64,000 nucleotides of DNA from assembly GCF_004771005.1 (NCBI RefSeq), contig NZ_RQHV01000042.1:62001-126000 (forward strand), in the 5' to 3' direction. A model generated the notes under the pieces. It was not told the DNA's origin and ran no database searches. It saw nothing but the letters and a program-made list of their open reading frames with translations. Shown in pieces: positions 9,475-17,726 of this stretch; position 1 is the stretch's first letter; the number at the start of each line of letters is the position of its first letter. A program made the position numbers and the translations under genes. The stretch is from Leptospira ilyithenensis (GTDB lineage: Bacteria > Spirochaetota > Leptospiria > Leptospirales > Leptospiraceae).

Positions 9475-10843
9475 GTCTTTCCCCCGAAGTTCTTTATTTT
9501 TCCGAGTAGTATGGCATAATTCCTTAAAAATATCACTCATTTTCCTTATTTTCTTTGAAGCCTGTGCGGTTTTTCGAAACAAAAGATCGATTCCTCAATC
9601 GTTTCAGAGAGATCTCTTGCCTTTTTCCACAATCTTACCCAAGGAAAAGGTTCTGGAAAAAATAGAATTCACTCCTAGAACACCGAATGATGTGACTGCA
9701 CTCGTTCTGCATTCCACGGACAGAAGGAATCCTTCAGATTATCTCAGACTATCCATTGAGAACGGATTCATGATTCATTTGTTAGTTGATAAGTCGGGTA
9801 AGGTTTATGCAGAACCTTTGTTTCTAACTAAAATTTTTATCGCTGCACCGGGAATCGACAGGGAAAGCATTCATATTGCCTATGAAGGCACCCAAGAATC
9901 GCTTTTAGCAAACCCGATTCAACTAACAAAACTTATCTCTATAATCGATACTCTTTCGGAAGAACTGGATATCCCGAAAACGAATCAGAATGTTATCACT
10001 AAAAAAGGAATTTTTTCCCATAACCAAACAAAGAGAAGATTCGGGGGTTTCGTTGATTTTTCCGCCTGCGGGGGGGAATTAGCGATGCAGAGCATTCTTA
10101 AAAACCTAGGCGGTCAATTCTTTGAAGAAGACAACTGGGTGGATCGTTTTGAATCGGGCTGGTCTTTGAAAAAAGAAAGCAAACAAAAGCTACAGGAATC
10201 CTTTCATCCTACCAACGGACGGGGAATTACAAAAGCGGCGAAAATTGCCATTCCCAGTCTGGAAAAAGACGAGTCCGACTTTCCTTTGGAATCGTATAGA
10301 GTTCGTTATACGCACAGGGGAAAGATCAATCCTACTTGCATAGTATTGCATTACACTGCGATCCCCGATTATTTCCGATCCTTGAAAACTCTGGAAAATC
10401 GAAACCTTACCGCGTCGATCATGGTAGATAAAGACGGAAAAGCATACCAGTTGGTGGATGTTTTGGAAGACCGCGCCGCCGCCGCGACGGGTACCAATGA
10501 CAACTGCATTCAGATCGAAATCGTAGCCTTGGACACGGCGGAACTTCTCGTTCAAACGGATCAGATAGAAAAGATAAAATTACTGGTGACTGAACTTTGC
10601 AAAAAATACAAAATCCCTTTTACTAATGAGGATATTGCATCTTTTTCAGGCATCTTTAGTCACACCCAAGCAAAGAAAAAATGGGGTGGTTCTATTTTCC
10701 TAAATGCAAAAGACTTTGATCCAGGAGAAGAGTATATGGAATTGATTTTGAAGTCGATTGACGGAAAATACTTTTCAGAACCGGATTGGAAAAAAAGAAA
10801 AGATTCGGATTGGGCTATTTTATATCGGAATTTTCAACCGTAA
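9386..10843 (+). CDS. Lipoprotein with two tandem N-acetylmuramoyl-L-alanine amidase (AmpD-like) domains
   Basis: 485 residues from TTG 9386; a second TTG at 9425 is also possible and no ATG precedes the signal segment. A hydrophobic stretch ends in FFEAC, a lipobox-like site. Two homologous domains follow (about 100-260 and 310-475). Each has a V/IVLH strand and a GIFSH loop before a KKxGG or RRFGG turn, the places of the two zinc histidines of amidase-2 enzymes. Domain 2 ends with DPGE, supplying the aspartate ligand; domain 1 has ACGGE there instead. Probably acts on peptidoglycan fragments in the periplasm. Its 5' end overlaps the divergent small-subunit gene. Confidence 0.75.
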   Translation: MIPFKETAVKAKHLSVNLKKRFLESVKGSKSFPRSSLFFRVVWHNSLKISLIFLIFFEACAVFRNKRSIPQSFQRDLLPFSTILPKEKVLEKIEFTPRTPNDVTALVLHSTDRRNPSDYLRLSIENGFMIHLLVDKSGKVYAEPLFLTKIFIAAPGIDRESIHIAYEGTQESLLANPIQLTKLISIIDTLSEELDIPKTNQNVITKKGIFSHNQTKRRFGGFVDFSACGGELAMQSILKNLGGQFFEEDNWVDRFESGWSLKKESKQKLQESFHPTNGRGITKAAKIAIPSLEKDESDFPLESYRVRYTHRGKINPTCIVLHYTAIPDYFRSLKTLENRNLTASIMVDKDGKAYQLVDVLEDRAAAATGTNDNCIQIEIVALDTAELLVQTDQIEKIKLLVTELCKKYKIPFTNEDIASFSGIFSHTQAKKKWGGSIFLNAKDFDPGEEYMELILKSIDGKYFSEPDWKKRKDSDWAILYRNFQP

Positions 10844-10857
10844 GAAGGAAAGGAATC

Positions 10858-13494
10858 ATGAAATTCAGTACGTTACTTAAATTAATTGCATATAGTTTTA
10901 TTTTTTTGGCGATCTCGTGCTCGGACCAATCGGATTTATACCATTTAACACAAAGGGATGCAGAAATAAGATCGGAGCTCGTTGAAAATGTTTCTTACAA
11001 ACTGAATATCAGTTTAACAAAGCAGGAAACTTTCACCGGAAAAGTAGAGATTCGTTTTTTGGCCAAAGAAAAAGAGAACCTGAGAGTAGATTATTTTTCC
11101 GGAAGGCTGACAAATGTTATTTTAAATTCCAAAACGGTTACGGATTCCATTTTGAAAAAAGGCGGTTTCTTTTTTCTTCCTGCGGAAGGAATCGTCTTAG
11201 GCGAAAACATTGTTTCTATCGAATTTGAAACTCCTTATTCCAGAACCGGGAACGGATTACACAAGTTTGTTGATCCTGATGACAAGGAAACCTATATCTA
11301 CTCGCAGTTTGAGGCATTCCATGCGAACAAAATGTTTCCCTGTTTTGACCAACCGGATCTAAAAGCAAAATTCACTTTGTCCGTCAATGCTCCTAAAACT
11401 TGGAAAGTGATTTCCACTACTCTCGCCAGTTCGATTGCACCGAATCCTTCCGACCTTGAGAATAGTTTGCATGTTTTTCCCGAAACTTCCAAAATCTCCA
11501 CCTATGTTTTTTCTTTGCATGCAGGGTCTTATCAGGTTTGGGAAGATAAATACAATACCATCCCTCTACGGCTTTTCGTGCGCAAATCACTGGCAAAACA
11601 TGTGGATCCGAAAGATTGGTTTTTATTCACCAAACAAGGATTTGAGTTTTTTGACGGATATTTCGGGATAGTTTATCCGTTTTTAAAATACGATCAAATC
11701 ATTGTTCCCGAATTCAATTTCGGTGCTATGGAAAATGTAGGTGCAGTCACTTTTTCGGAAAGATTTGTAAGCCGAAGTGCGATGACAAGAGCGCAAAGAG
11801 AAAATCTATCCGATGTTATCTTGCATGAAATGGCCCATATGTGGTTTGGAAATCTTGTAACAATGAAATGGTGGAACGGACTTTGGTTGAACGAAAGTTT
11901 TGCGACTTACATGGCAAGTCTCGCTCAGGAAAAAAATTCTGAATTTGTAGAAACCTGGGAATCCTTCTTTGAAAAGATGAAACAATGGGCTTACGATGAA
12001 GATTCCTTTGTGACAAACCATCCTGTAGAAGCAAAGGTGAACAATACGGAAGAAGCATTCACTCAATTTGACGGAATCACTTACGGAAAAGGTGCCTCAG
12101 TCCTCAAACAATTGGTTTTCTTTATAGGAGAAACTTCCTTTCAAAAGGGAGTCCAATCTTATTTGAAAAAATATTCCTATTCCAATGCGACGTTAGGCGG
12201 TTTTCTTTCCGAGTTGGAATTTGCAAGCGGGTTCCCGTTGAAGAAATGGTCCAAAGATTGGCTGGAAACAAAAGGCACAAACGAGATCGAATTTTTAACA
12301 ATTTGTGAAGGAAATCATTTGGGTTGGAAACTCATTCAAAGCGCGCCCGGCAATGCAAACAAACTAAGAGATCATAAAATCAATATCGGTTTGTATTTCT
12401 TGGAAGAAAAAGAACTCAAATACAAGTCCATTCCAGTTCTTTACAGAGGTAGATCCATTTCCGGTATAACATCTGTTTCATCCTGTCCCAATTTTGTTTT
12501 GGTGAATGGCGAAGACCATGATTTTGTAGTTTGGATTTGGAATGAAGTCAATTTGGAAGAATTGAAACTGGTTCTTTCTCAAGACAAGGATTCCTTTCGA
12601 AAGTTGATTCTTTGGACTTCGTTTTACAACCAAATCACTTCCGGCAAAGCCAAATTCGATTCTTTTCTGGAATTGGCAAAAGTAGTATTGCCCAAGGAAG
12701 AAAATCTCAAAATCAAAAAATGGGTTCTATCAAAATTATCTTCCGACCGGGGTTTTACTTATTTTACAAGCCAGTTCTGGTATCCTGAAGATTTGAGAAA
12801 CAAACAATTAACAAAATTAGAAGATTTTTTTTGGGAAGGATTGAATCGGGCAACAATAGGATCGGATGAACAAAAATATTGGTTCTTCGCCTATTTGGAA
12901 TCTTCTTATACGAAAACTTCCATAGACAAAATTTGGGAAATTTATAACGGTAGATTCATCGTACCTGGATTGAAAATTGATCAAGATATCAAATGGTCTT
13001 TGCTTACCAAACTTGCCAGTTTGAATTATCAGAAAGAACTCATTACTGTTGCCCTGGAAAAGGAGAAAAAGGCCGATCCTTCCTTGAGAGGAGTAAACTC
13101 CAGTTTGGCGATCGAAGCTTCGTTTCCTGACAAAGAAACAAAAACGAAATGGATGGATTTGCTTCGTAATCCTAAAAAATCGGGGCTTTCTTCTTCCAGT
13201 TTAAGAACGGTTGCCTATCATTTGTTTCCTGTGAATCAAAAGGATTTACAATTTCTCTATTTGGATGATTATCTGGACGCGTTGGAAAATTTCACTCCAG
13301 GTGAAGATGAAAATTATCTGGATGGTTTTGCAAAAAGTCTTGCTCCGAATTTTTGCGCGGATGAAACAAAGTTGATTTTGAAAAAGTTTGTTTCCAATCA
13401 TCCCCGATTGCCTGTATCCATTCAAAAAACATTATTAAAGCAGATTGATTTGGAAACGAAATGTTTAGCAATGAAGAAGAAACATTTTCAATAG
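10858..13494 (+). CDS. M1-family aminopeptidase, lipoprotein
   Basis: 878 residues from the ATG at 10858, which has AAGGAAAGGA upstream; the frame stays open earlier but the signal peptide begins here. The leader ends in LAISC, a lipobox. The exopeptidase motif GAMEN is at 289-293 and the zinc site is HEMAH at 323-327 with the third ligand E346 (HEXXH-x18-E). The C-terminal half has the helical architecture of aminopeptidase N. It trims N-terminal residues from peptides at the envelope surface or periplasm. Its neighbours upstream (amidase) and downstream (TRL lipoproteins) are all predicted envelope proteins. Confidence 0.92.
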   Translation: MKFSTLLKLIAYSFIFLAISCSDQSDLYHLTQRDAEIRSELVENVSYKLNISLTKQETFTGKVEIRFLAKEKENLRVDYFSGRLTNVILNSKTVTDSILKKGGFFFLPAEGIVLGENIVSIEFETPYSRTGNGLHKFVDPDDKETYIYSQFEAFHANKMFPCFDQPDLKAKFTLSVNAPKTWKVISTTLASSIAPNPSDLENSLHVFPETSKISTYVFSLHAGSYQVWEDKYNTIPLRLFVRKSLAKHVDPKDWFLFTKQGFEFFDGYFGIVYPFLKYDQIIVPEFNFGAMENVGAVTFSERFVSRSAMTRAQRENLSDVILHEMAHMWFGNLVTMKWWNGLWLNESFATYMASLAQEKNSEFVETWESFFEKMKQWAYDEDSFVTNHPVEAKVNNTEEAFTQFDGITYGKGASVLKQLVFFIGETSFQKGVQSYLKKYSYSNATLGGFLSELEFASGFPLKKWSKDWLETKGTNEIEFLTICEGNHLGWKLIQSAPGNANKLRDHKINIGLYFLEEKELKYKSIPVLYRGRSISGITSVSSCPNFVLVNGEDHDFVVWIWNEVNLEELKLVLSQDKDSFRKLILWTSFYNQITSGKAKFDSFLELAKVVLPKEENLKIKKWVLSKLSSDRGFTYFTSQFWYPEDLRNKQLTKLEDFFWEGLNRATIGSDEQKYWFFAYLESSYTKTSIDKIWEIYNGRFIVPGLKIDQDIKWSLLTKLASLNYQKELITVALEKEKKADPSLRGVNSSLAIEASFPDKETKTKWMDLLRNPKKSGLSSSSLRTVAYHLFPVNQKDLQFLYLDDYLDALENFTPGEDENYLDGFAKSLAPNFCADETKLILKKFVSNHPRLPVSIQKTLLKQIDLETKCLAMKKKHFQ

Positions 13495-13514
13495 ATGAGA
13501 TTGATTATTTTCAA

Positions 13515-13823
13515 ATGAAAACAAAGGGATTATTGATTTTATTTTTTAGTGTTTTGGAGCTGGCTTGTGCTTCTCCGGGATTTGGTCCGAATGGGTTTTT
13601 GGTAACCCAAACCAAAATCGGTATTTTCGGGACGGGAGAAAAAAGCCAAAAATTCGGAAAGGCATGTGTGTTTTCCCTATTAGGACTATTTGCTTACGGA
13701 GACGGTTCCATTGAGAATGCAAAACGAAAAGCGAATATCAATATTGTAGAAGAAATCAATTGGGAAACCATCTCCCTTTTTGGCATTTATTCTTCGTTAT
13801 GTGTAGAAGCGGGTGGAAAATAA
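13515..13823 (+). CDS. TRL-like family lipoprotein (copy 1)
   Basis: 102 residues from the ATG at 13515; the frame opens earlier at 13461, but the signal peptide starts here. The leader ends LELAC, cysteine 18. The mature part has the TRL pattern: GFGPNGFL, a K-x-G-I-x-G turn, GKAC, then F-S-L-L-G-L-F-A-Y-G-D-G-S, and a final SLFGIYSSLC strand. Function of the family is unknown. Three paralogues lie at 13833, 39115 and 39675. The start region overlaps the end of the aminopeptidase frame only upstream of the chosen ATG. Confidence 0.8.
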   Translation: MKTKGLLILFFSVLELACASPGFGPNGFLVTQTKIGIFGTGEKSQKFGKACVFSLLGLFAYGDGSIENAKRKANINIVEEINWETISLFGIYSSLCVEAGGK

Positions 13824-13832
13824 CTAAGATTG

Positions 13833-14195
13833 ATGAATTTATTTTCCAATTATAAACTGTTTCGTTACTTTAGTAGTTCCAATTTGTCGGTTTTTCTTTT
13901 TTTTATCCTTCACTTAAACTGTGTAAATTTGGGAAACCCGCAAGGTCTAGGACCGACAGGAAGTCTTTATAGTTCGTATCGAATCGGTGTTTCGGAAAAT
14001 AAGGAAATAGAGGCCGCTTCCAAAATGGGAAAAGCATGTCTAAAACGATATGCTTTTCTTTATGTTGCCGGAGATGCAAGTCTGGAAGCGGCGGCAAAGA
14101 ACGGACAAATTGTAAGTATCAAATCAATAAACAAAGAGGCGTTTAACATTTTGTCAGTATATTCCTCTTTGTGTACGATCGTTACCGGGAATTAG
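13833..14195 (+). CDS. TRL-like family lipoprotein (copy 2)
   Basis: 120 residues from the ATG at 13833 (a TTG sits directly before it). A hydrophobic leader ends at about cysteine 30 (HLNC). The mature sequence follows copy 1: [14 protein letters not shown], an [10 protein letters not shown] segment, and [10 protein letters not shown]. It follows copy 1 by 9 bases, so the two are a tandem pair. The last 14 bases overlap the convergent GDPD gene. Function unknown. Confidence 0.78.
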   Translation: MNLFSNYKLFRYFSSSNLSVFLFFILHLNCVNLGNPQGLGPTGSLYSSYRIGVSENKEIEAASKMGKACLKRYAFLYVAGDASLEAAAKNGQIVSIKSINKEAFNILSVYSSLCTIVTGN

Positions 14196-15138
14196 AATCC
14201 GCTACCTTTCTAAGTAAATTAGGATAATCGGAAATCACTCCATCTACCCCACAACCTAACAAACGATTAACTTCCTTTTCATTGTTTACTGTCCATGGAA
14301 TCACTTCGATTTTGGAATCATGTGCTTGTTTTACAAACTCAGGAGTCACATATAGAAAATAAGGCGAAATGACATTTGCTTTCAAGGATTTTGCCGTCTC
14401 TATGATATCTTGTCTATAGCCGTTTCCAAAACCGATTGTCATGAGAAATCCTTGAGTATAAGTGGGGGCAAATAAAGCACTGGTTTTGATTTTGGGATTC
14501 TTTTTTTGTACGAAGGGGAGCGTTCTCATATCGAAAGACTGGATTGTAGTTCGATCTATAGCCTTTGCCTTTTCAATTGCAGAAACAAGCAGATTTGTAT
14601 GTTCTTCAACAATCGAATCGGAGGCGGATCCATCGTCAGGAAATTTGGTTTCAATATTGAAGAAGAACTTTTGTTTCGCTTTTTTTTCCGCTTCCAATAC
14701 TTTCTGAAAAAAGTCTTCTATCGTGATAAGTTTGGTCCCGGGAACAGCAACTTGTTCAGGAAAAGATGGATTTTTTTTCGATCCGCAATCTAATACTTGT
14801 AACTCGGCAAATGTCAGATCATAAAGAGAAGTTTTTTTGATGGATGATCCATCCTGGTTTTGACAGATCACCGGATTGGTTTCCGAATCATGGTGAATCA
14901 CGATTCGTTTATCTTTTGTCAGAACCGTATCCAATTCCAAAGTAGTCATTTTGTATTGAATGGCTTCTTCGAAAGCAGGCCATGTATTTTCTGGTTTTAA
15001 GCCCCTTGCTCCACGATGCCCTTGCCAATCTACCTTACCATTTAAGGGTGTATTTTTAATTACAGAAGAGGCACAATCTATCAATAGAAAGGAAAGAAAA
15101 AACAAACTAAGATAACTAAAGAAGAATCGAAATTTCAT
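14182..15138 (-). CDS. Glycerophosphodiester phosphodiesterase family lipoprotein
   Basis: 318 residues from the ATG at 15138, with GGAG five bases upstream; an open frame extends further but runs through a GC-rich repeat. The leader ends FLLIDC, a lipobox. The GDPD TIM-barrel signatures are clear: [13 protein letters not shown] at about 44-56 (catalytic H and R, E-N-T), ELD near 77, and HHD near 92. The C-terminal strand ends [11 protein letters not shown]. Enzymes of this type hydrolyse deacylated phospholipids to glycerol-3-phosphate and an alcohol; as a lipoprotein it would act outside the cytoplasm. Confidence 0.9.
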   Translation of the reverse strand: MKFRFFFSYLSLFFLSFLLIDCASSVIKNTPLNGKVDWQGHRGARGLKPENTWPAFEEAIQYKMTTLELDTVLTKDKRIVIHHDSETNPVICQNQDGSSIKKTSLYDLTFAELQVLDCGSKKNPSFPEQVAVPGTKLITIEDFFQKVLEAEKKAKQKFFFNIETKFPDDGSASDSIVEEHTNLLVSAIEKAKAIDRTTIQSFDMRTLPFVQKKNPKIKTSALFAPTYTQGFLMTIGFGNGYRQDIIETAKSLKANVISPYFLYVTPEFVKQAHDSKIEVIPWTVNNEKEVNRLLGCGVDGVISDYPNLLRKVADSNSR

Positions 15139-15240
15139 AAAAACTCCATTTGAATTGGATGATAAAATAGGAAATCCACCGGGAAAAGAAAGGATTTTTT
15201 GTAGGGAGTGTGTGGTAGTTTTGGGTTTGATGCGGCAGGG

Positions 15241-15340
15241 ATCGGAGCGGGGCGCCGAAGGCGCCGTCCGTAGGACCGAAGCCGATAGGCGGAGTCGCGG
15301 AAGAGCACGGTTTCGCACCGCCTAAGGTGCGAAAGTCGCC
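15241..15340. repeat. GC-rich extragenic palindromic element
   Basis: Between the GDPD start and the fliG stop lies a stretch far richer in G+C than its surroundings. It contains three stem-loops in series: GGCGCC-GAA-GGCGCC (15251-15265), GTCC-GTA-GGAC (15266-15276) and a perfect 9-bp stem at 15311-15334 (TTTCGCACC / GGTGCGAAA, loop GCCTAA). No T-run follows on either strand, so it is not an ordinary terminator. A shorter island with GGCGCC stems is at 18709-18733. It may be a dispersed REP-like element. Confidence 0.55.
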
Positions 15341-15371
15341 AAAAAAATAAAACGAATTTAGCAGCGAAAAA

Positions 15372-16385
15372 TTATACGACGAGTTCGTCTTCTCCGGCAC
15401 GTGCAACAACGATCTCGCCCGCTTCTTCGAGTTTACGAATGATGTTTACGATTTTTTGCTGCGCGTCTTCCACGTCTTTGAGTCTAACGGGACCCATAAA
15501 GTCCATATCCTCCCGAAGGAGGTTGGCGGCGCGTTTGGACATGTTTTTGAAAATTTTGTCTTGTACTTCGGAATCTACTGACTTGAGTGCTTTCGCCAAA
15601 TCAGTGTTATCTACTTCACGCATTACTTTTTGAATTGCACGGTCATCCAATAGTACGATATCTTCGAATACGAACATCCGTTTTTTGATTTCTTCCGCGA
15701 GTTCCGGATCTTCTTCTTCCAAGGCTTCGATGATTGTTTTTTCCGTTCCCCTATCCACAAGGTTAAGAATTTCAACCACGGAATCGATACCACCCGCAGA
15801 GGTATAATCTTCCGATGCGAGGGTGGAAAGTTTTCTCTCTAACACGCGTTCTACTTCGCGGAGTACATCCGGAGATACACGGTCCATGGTTGCGATTCTT
15901 TTTGCCACTTCCGCTTGGATTTGGTGCGGGAGATTGGAAAGGATGTTCGATGCTTTTTGAGGATCGAGGTAAGATAAAATTAAGGCTATGGTTTGAGGGT
16001 GTTCCCCCTGGATAAAGTTGAGAAGGTGCGCCGGGTCAGTCCTTCGGATAAAATCAAATGGCCTAACTTGGAGAGACGAAGTCAATCGATTGATGATATC
16101 GATCGCTTTTTGGTTACCTAATGCTTTTTCTAAAAGTCCGCGGGCGAAGTCGATACCACCATTGGTGATAAACTCCTGTGCCATCATAAGTTCATTGAAC
16201 TCGACTAAAACTTTTTCTTTGTCTTCCGGAGTGATCTTATCTAAACGAGCGATTTCGAAAGTGATTTGTTCAATTTCATCTTCGCGGAGATGTTTAAAAA
16301 TCTCAGAAGCTACATCGTTTCCTACTGCTACTAGGAAGATTGCGGCTTTTTGGCGACCTGTGAGTGATGGCTTCTTATTGAGCAT
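15372..16385 (-). CDS. fliG: Flagellar motor switch protein FliG
   Basis: 337 residues from the ATG at 16385; the longer open frame adds 19 unlikely residues. FliG joins the rotor MS ring to the switch and contacts the stator. Visible: N-terminal domain with LTGRQKAAIFL, the EHPQTIALIL motif of the middle domain, and the C-terminal charged helix region (LLREDMDFMGPVR) that carries the torque residues. No other flagellar gene is adjacent. Leptospires often have more than one fliG, so this could be one of several. Confidence 0.95.
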   Translation of the reverse strand: MLNKKPSLTGRQKAAIFLVAVGNDVASEIFKHLREDEIEQITFEIARLDKITPEDKEKVLVEFNELMMAQEFITNGGIDFARGLLEKALGNQKAIDIINRLTSSLQVRPFDFIRRTDPAHLLNFIQGEHPQTIALILSYLDPQKASNILSNLPHQIQAEVAKRIATMDRVSPDVLREVERVLERKLSTLASEDYTSAGGIDSVVEILNLVDRGTEKTIIEALEEEDPELAEEIKKRMFVFEDIVLLDDRAIQKVMREVDNTDLAKALKSVDSEVQDKIFKNMSKRAANLLREDMDFMGPVRLKDVEDAQQKIVNIIRKLEEAGEIVVARAGEDELVV

Positions 16386-16486
16386 AAACTTTGACTGAGA
16401 ATCCCGATTACTAAATTTATCGGCGGGAGTTCGAAAAAACAATAAGATTTAGGGCCAAACCGATTGTTTTTGAGCCTTCCTTGGTA

Positions 16487-17008
16487 ATGAAGAACTTTAT
16501 TAAGAATCCGATGTATTCCAGTCGGTTTGTTTCTGCTCGAAACAGATCCAGCTTTCGCTCTCTTGAGAAAATAGGGGTTATGTTTTTGGTTCCTTGCGAG
16601 CTTATGCCCCATCTTTCTATTTTGCGAAAGTTTGGCGGGATTTCTCGTGCCTTGAGCGTTCTTTTGAGTCGATATTCCGAGATGGTATCGAAAGGGATAG
16701 GGCGGGGAGCAAAAGGTGGATCGGTAATTCTATACCAAGAGGAAGGTTTGGAATTGCAAAGACTGGGTGCTCGGGTGCGGGAAAGGGACTGGGTGGAGTT
16801 AAGCCTTTTAGCTGAGTTTTTAGGAGTTTCGAGGTGTTGCCTTTTTGCAAAGTTACTGGAGTTGGATTTGTTGGGATGGGGGGCGAAGTTGGGTGAGGCG
16901 GGATTTGTTAGACCTATCGCATCCCTCCCTTTCCTCTCACTCAAGTCCCAACTCCTGCCATACCCAATCCAACATAAATACAAGACCAAAATGACCTATT
17001 TGCTCTAA
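16487..17008 (+). CDS. DUF1564 family protein
   Basis: 173 residues from the ATG at 16487 (alternative ATG 16580). The N-terminal part has MFLVPCELM near residue 32 and the C-terminal half the diagnostic L-A-x-F-x-G-V-S-R-C-C-L-F-x-x-L-L-x-L block. I recognise this from the DUF1564 family, which I know only from Leptospira, where it occurs in many scattered copies. Its function is unknown. The GC content is somewhat higher than that of its neighbours. No clear ribosome binding site is visible at either start. Confidence 0.62.
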   Translation: MKNFIKNPMYSSRFVSARNRSSFRSLEKIGVMFLVPCELMPHLSILRKFGGISRALSVLLSRYSEMVSKGIGRGAKGGSVILYQEEGLELQRLGARVRERDWVELSLLAEFLGVSRCCLFAKLLELDLLGWGAKLGEAGFVRPIASLPFLSLKSQLLPYPIQHKYKTKMTYLL

Positions 17009-17088
17009 ATCCTTTCCCTTCATCCGAGAGCTTTCCATTTTTATAAATTAAACCAAACGTAGATGGATTTGCTAGATCTCAAAATTAT

Positions 17089-17100
17089 ATTGACCGGTCT
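17089..17100 (+). promoter_or_regulatory. Probable TetR-family operator overlapping the -35 box
   Basis: The sequence ATTGACCGGTCT contains the perfect 8-bp palindrome GACCGGTC (17092-17099), flanked by A/T-rich bases. TetR regulators of the LmrA/YxaF type, to which the adjacent gene is similar, bind boxes built on AGACC-GGTCT-like half sites. The site covers the -35 element of the promoter described next, so binding would repress it. Autoregulation is inferred. Confidence 0.6.
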
Positions 17101-17118
17101 ATTTATTAAAATTAATAT
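17090..17118 (+). promoter_or_regulatory. Sigma-70-type promoter of the TetR gene
   Basis: TTGACC at 17090-17095, a 17-base spacer, and TAATAT at 17113-17118. Transcription would start about 7 bases later, at the ATG itself (17125), and there is no Shine-Dalgarno sequence between. The mRNA may therefore be leaderless. Confidence 0.6.
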
Positions 17119-17124
17119 AGCCCA

Positions 17125-17715
17125 ATGAGTACAAAAGGGAACCAAACCAAATTAAAAATGATCAAAGCGATGGCTGAATCCTTGGAAACTATTGGCTACT
17201 CCGGAACAGGGATGAACGAAATCGTAAAAGTAACAGATTCTCCAAAAGGGTCTTTGTACTTTCATTTTCCAGGGGGAAAGGAAGACCTTGCTTCTCAGGC
17301 TTTAACACATACAGGCGAAGAAATGGGAAGAGAATTTACGGAATTACTAGAATCTTCAAAATCTGCAGCCCAAGGAATTTCTAAAATCTTTCAAGCTTTA
17401 GAAGACAGAATTTTAAAAAGCAATTTTACCAAAGGTTGCCCGATTGCAACGACAGCTCTGGAAAGCGCTTCAGAAAGTAATTTAGTAAACAAAGCTTGTT
17501 CTACAATTTTTACATCTTGGTCCGATAAACTTTCGCTATACCTACAGTATAATAAAATACAGGCGAAACAGGCAAAAGAACTTTCTTTATCTATTCTTTC
17601 CTTATGGGAAGGGGCTGTCTTGCTATCTAAGACGAATCGAACCATCGAACCATTGAAAGCGGCAGCCAAAACGGCTGAATTCTTAATCCAATCGGAACTA
17701 GCTAAACTTACGTAG
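17125..17715 (+). CDS. TetR-family transcriptional regulator, LmrA/YxaF-like
   Basis: 196 residues. The N-terminal helix-turn-helix has GYSGTGMNEIV and the D-S-P-K-G-S-L-Y-F-H-F-P-G-G-K-E recognition region typical of this subgroup. The ligand-binding half includes GCPIATTALE. Such proteins repress a neighbouring gene until a small ligand binds. The metallo-beta-lactamase-fold enzyme starts 11 bases downstream and is the likely target along with the regulator itself, through the operator at 17092. The inducer cannot be predicted. Confidence 0.88.
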   Translation: MSTKGNQTKLKMIKAMAESLETIGYSGTGMNEIVKVTDSPKGSLYFHFPGGKEDLASQALTHTGEEMGREFTELLESSKSAAQGISKIFQALEDRILKSNFTKGCPIATTALESASESNLVNKACSTIFTSWSDKLSLYLQYNKIQAKQAKELSLSILSLWEGAVLLSKTNRTIEPLKAAAKTAEFLIQSELAKLT

Positions 17716-17726
17716 GAAACTTAATC

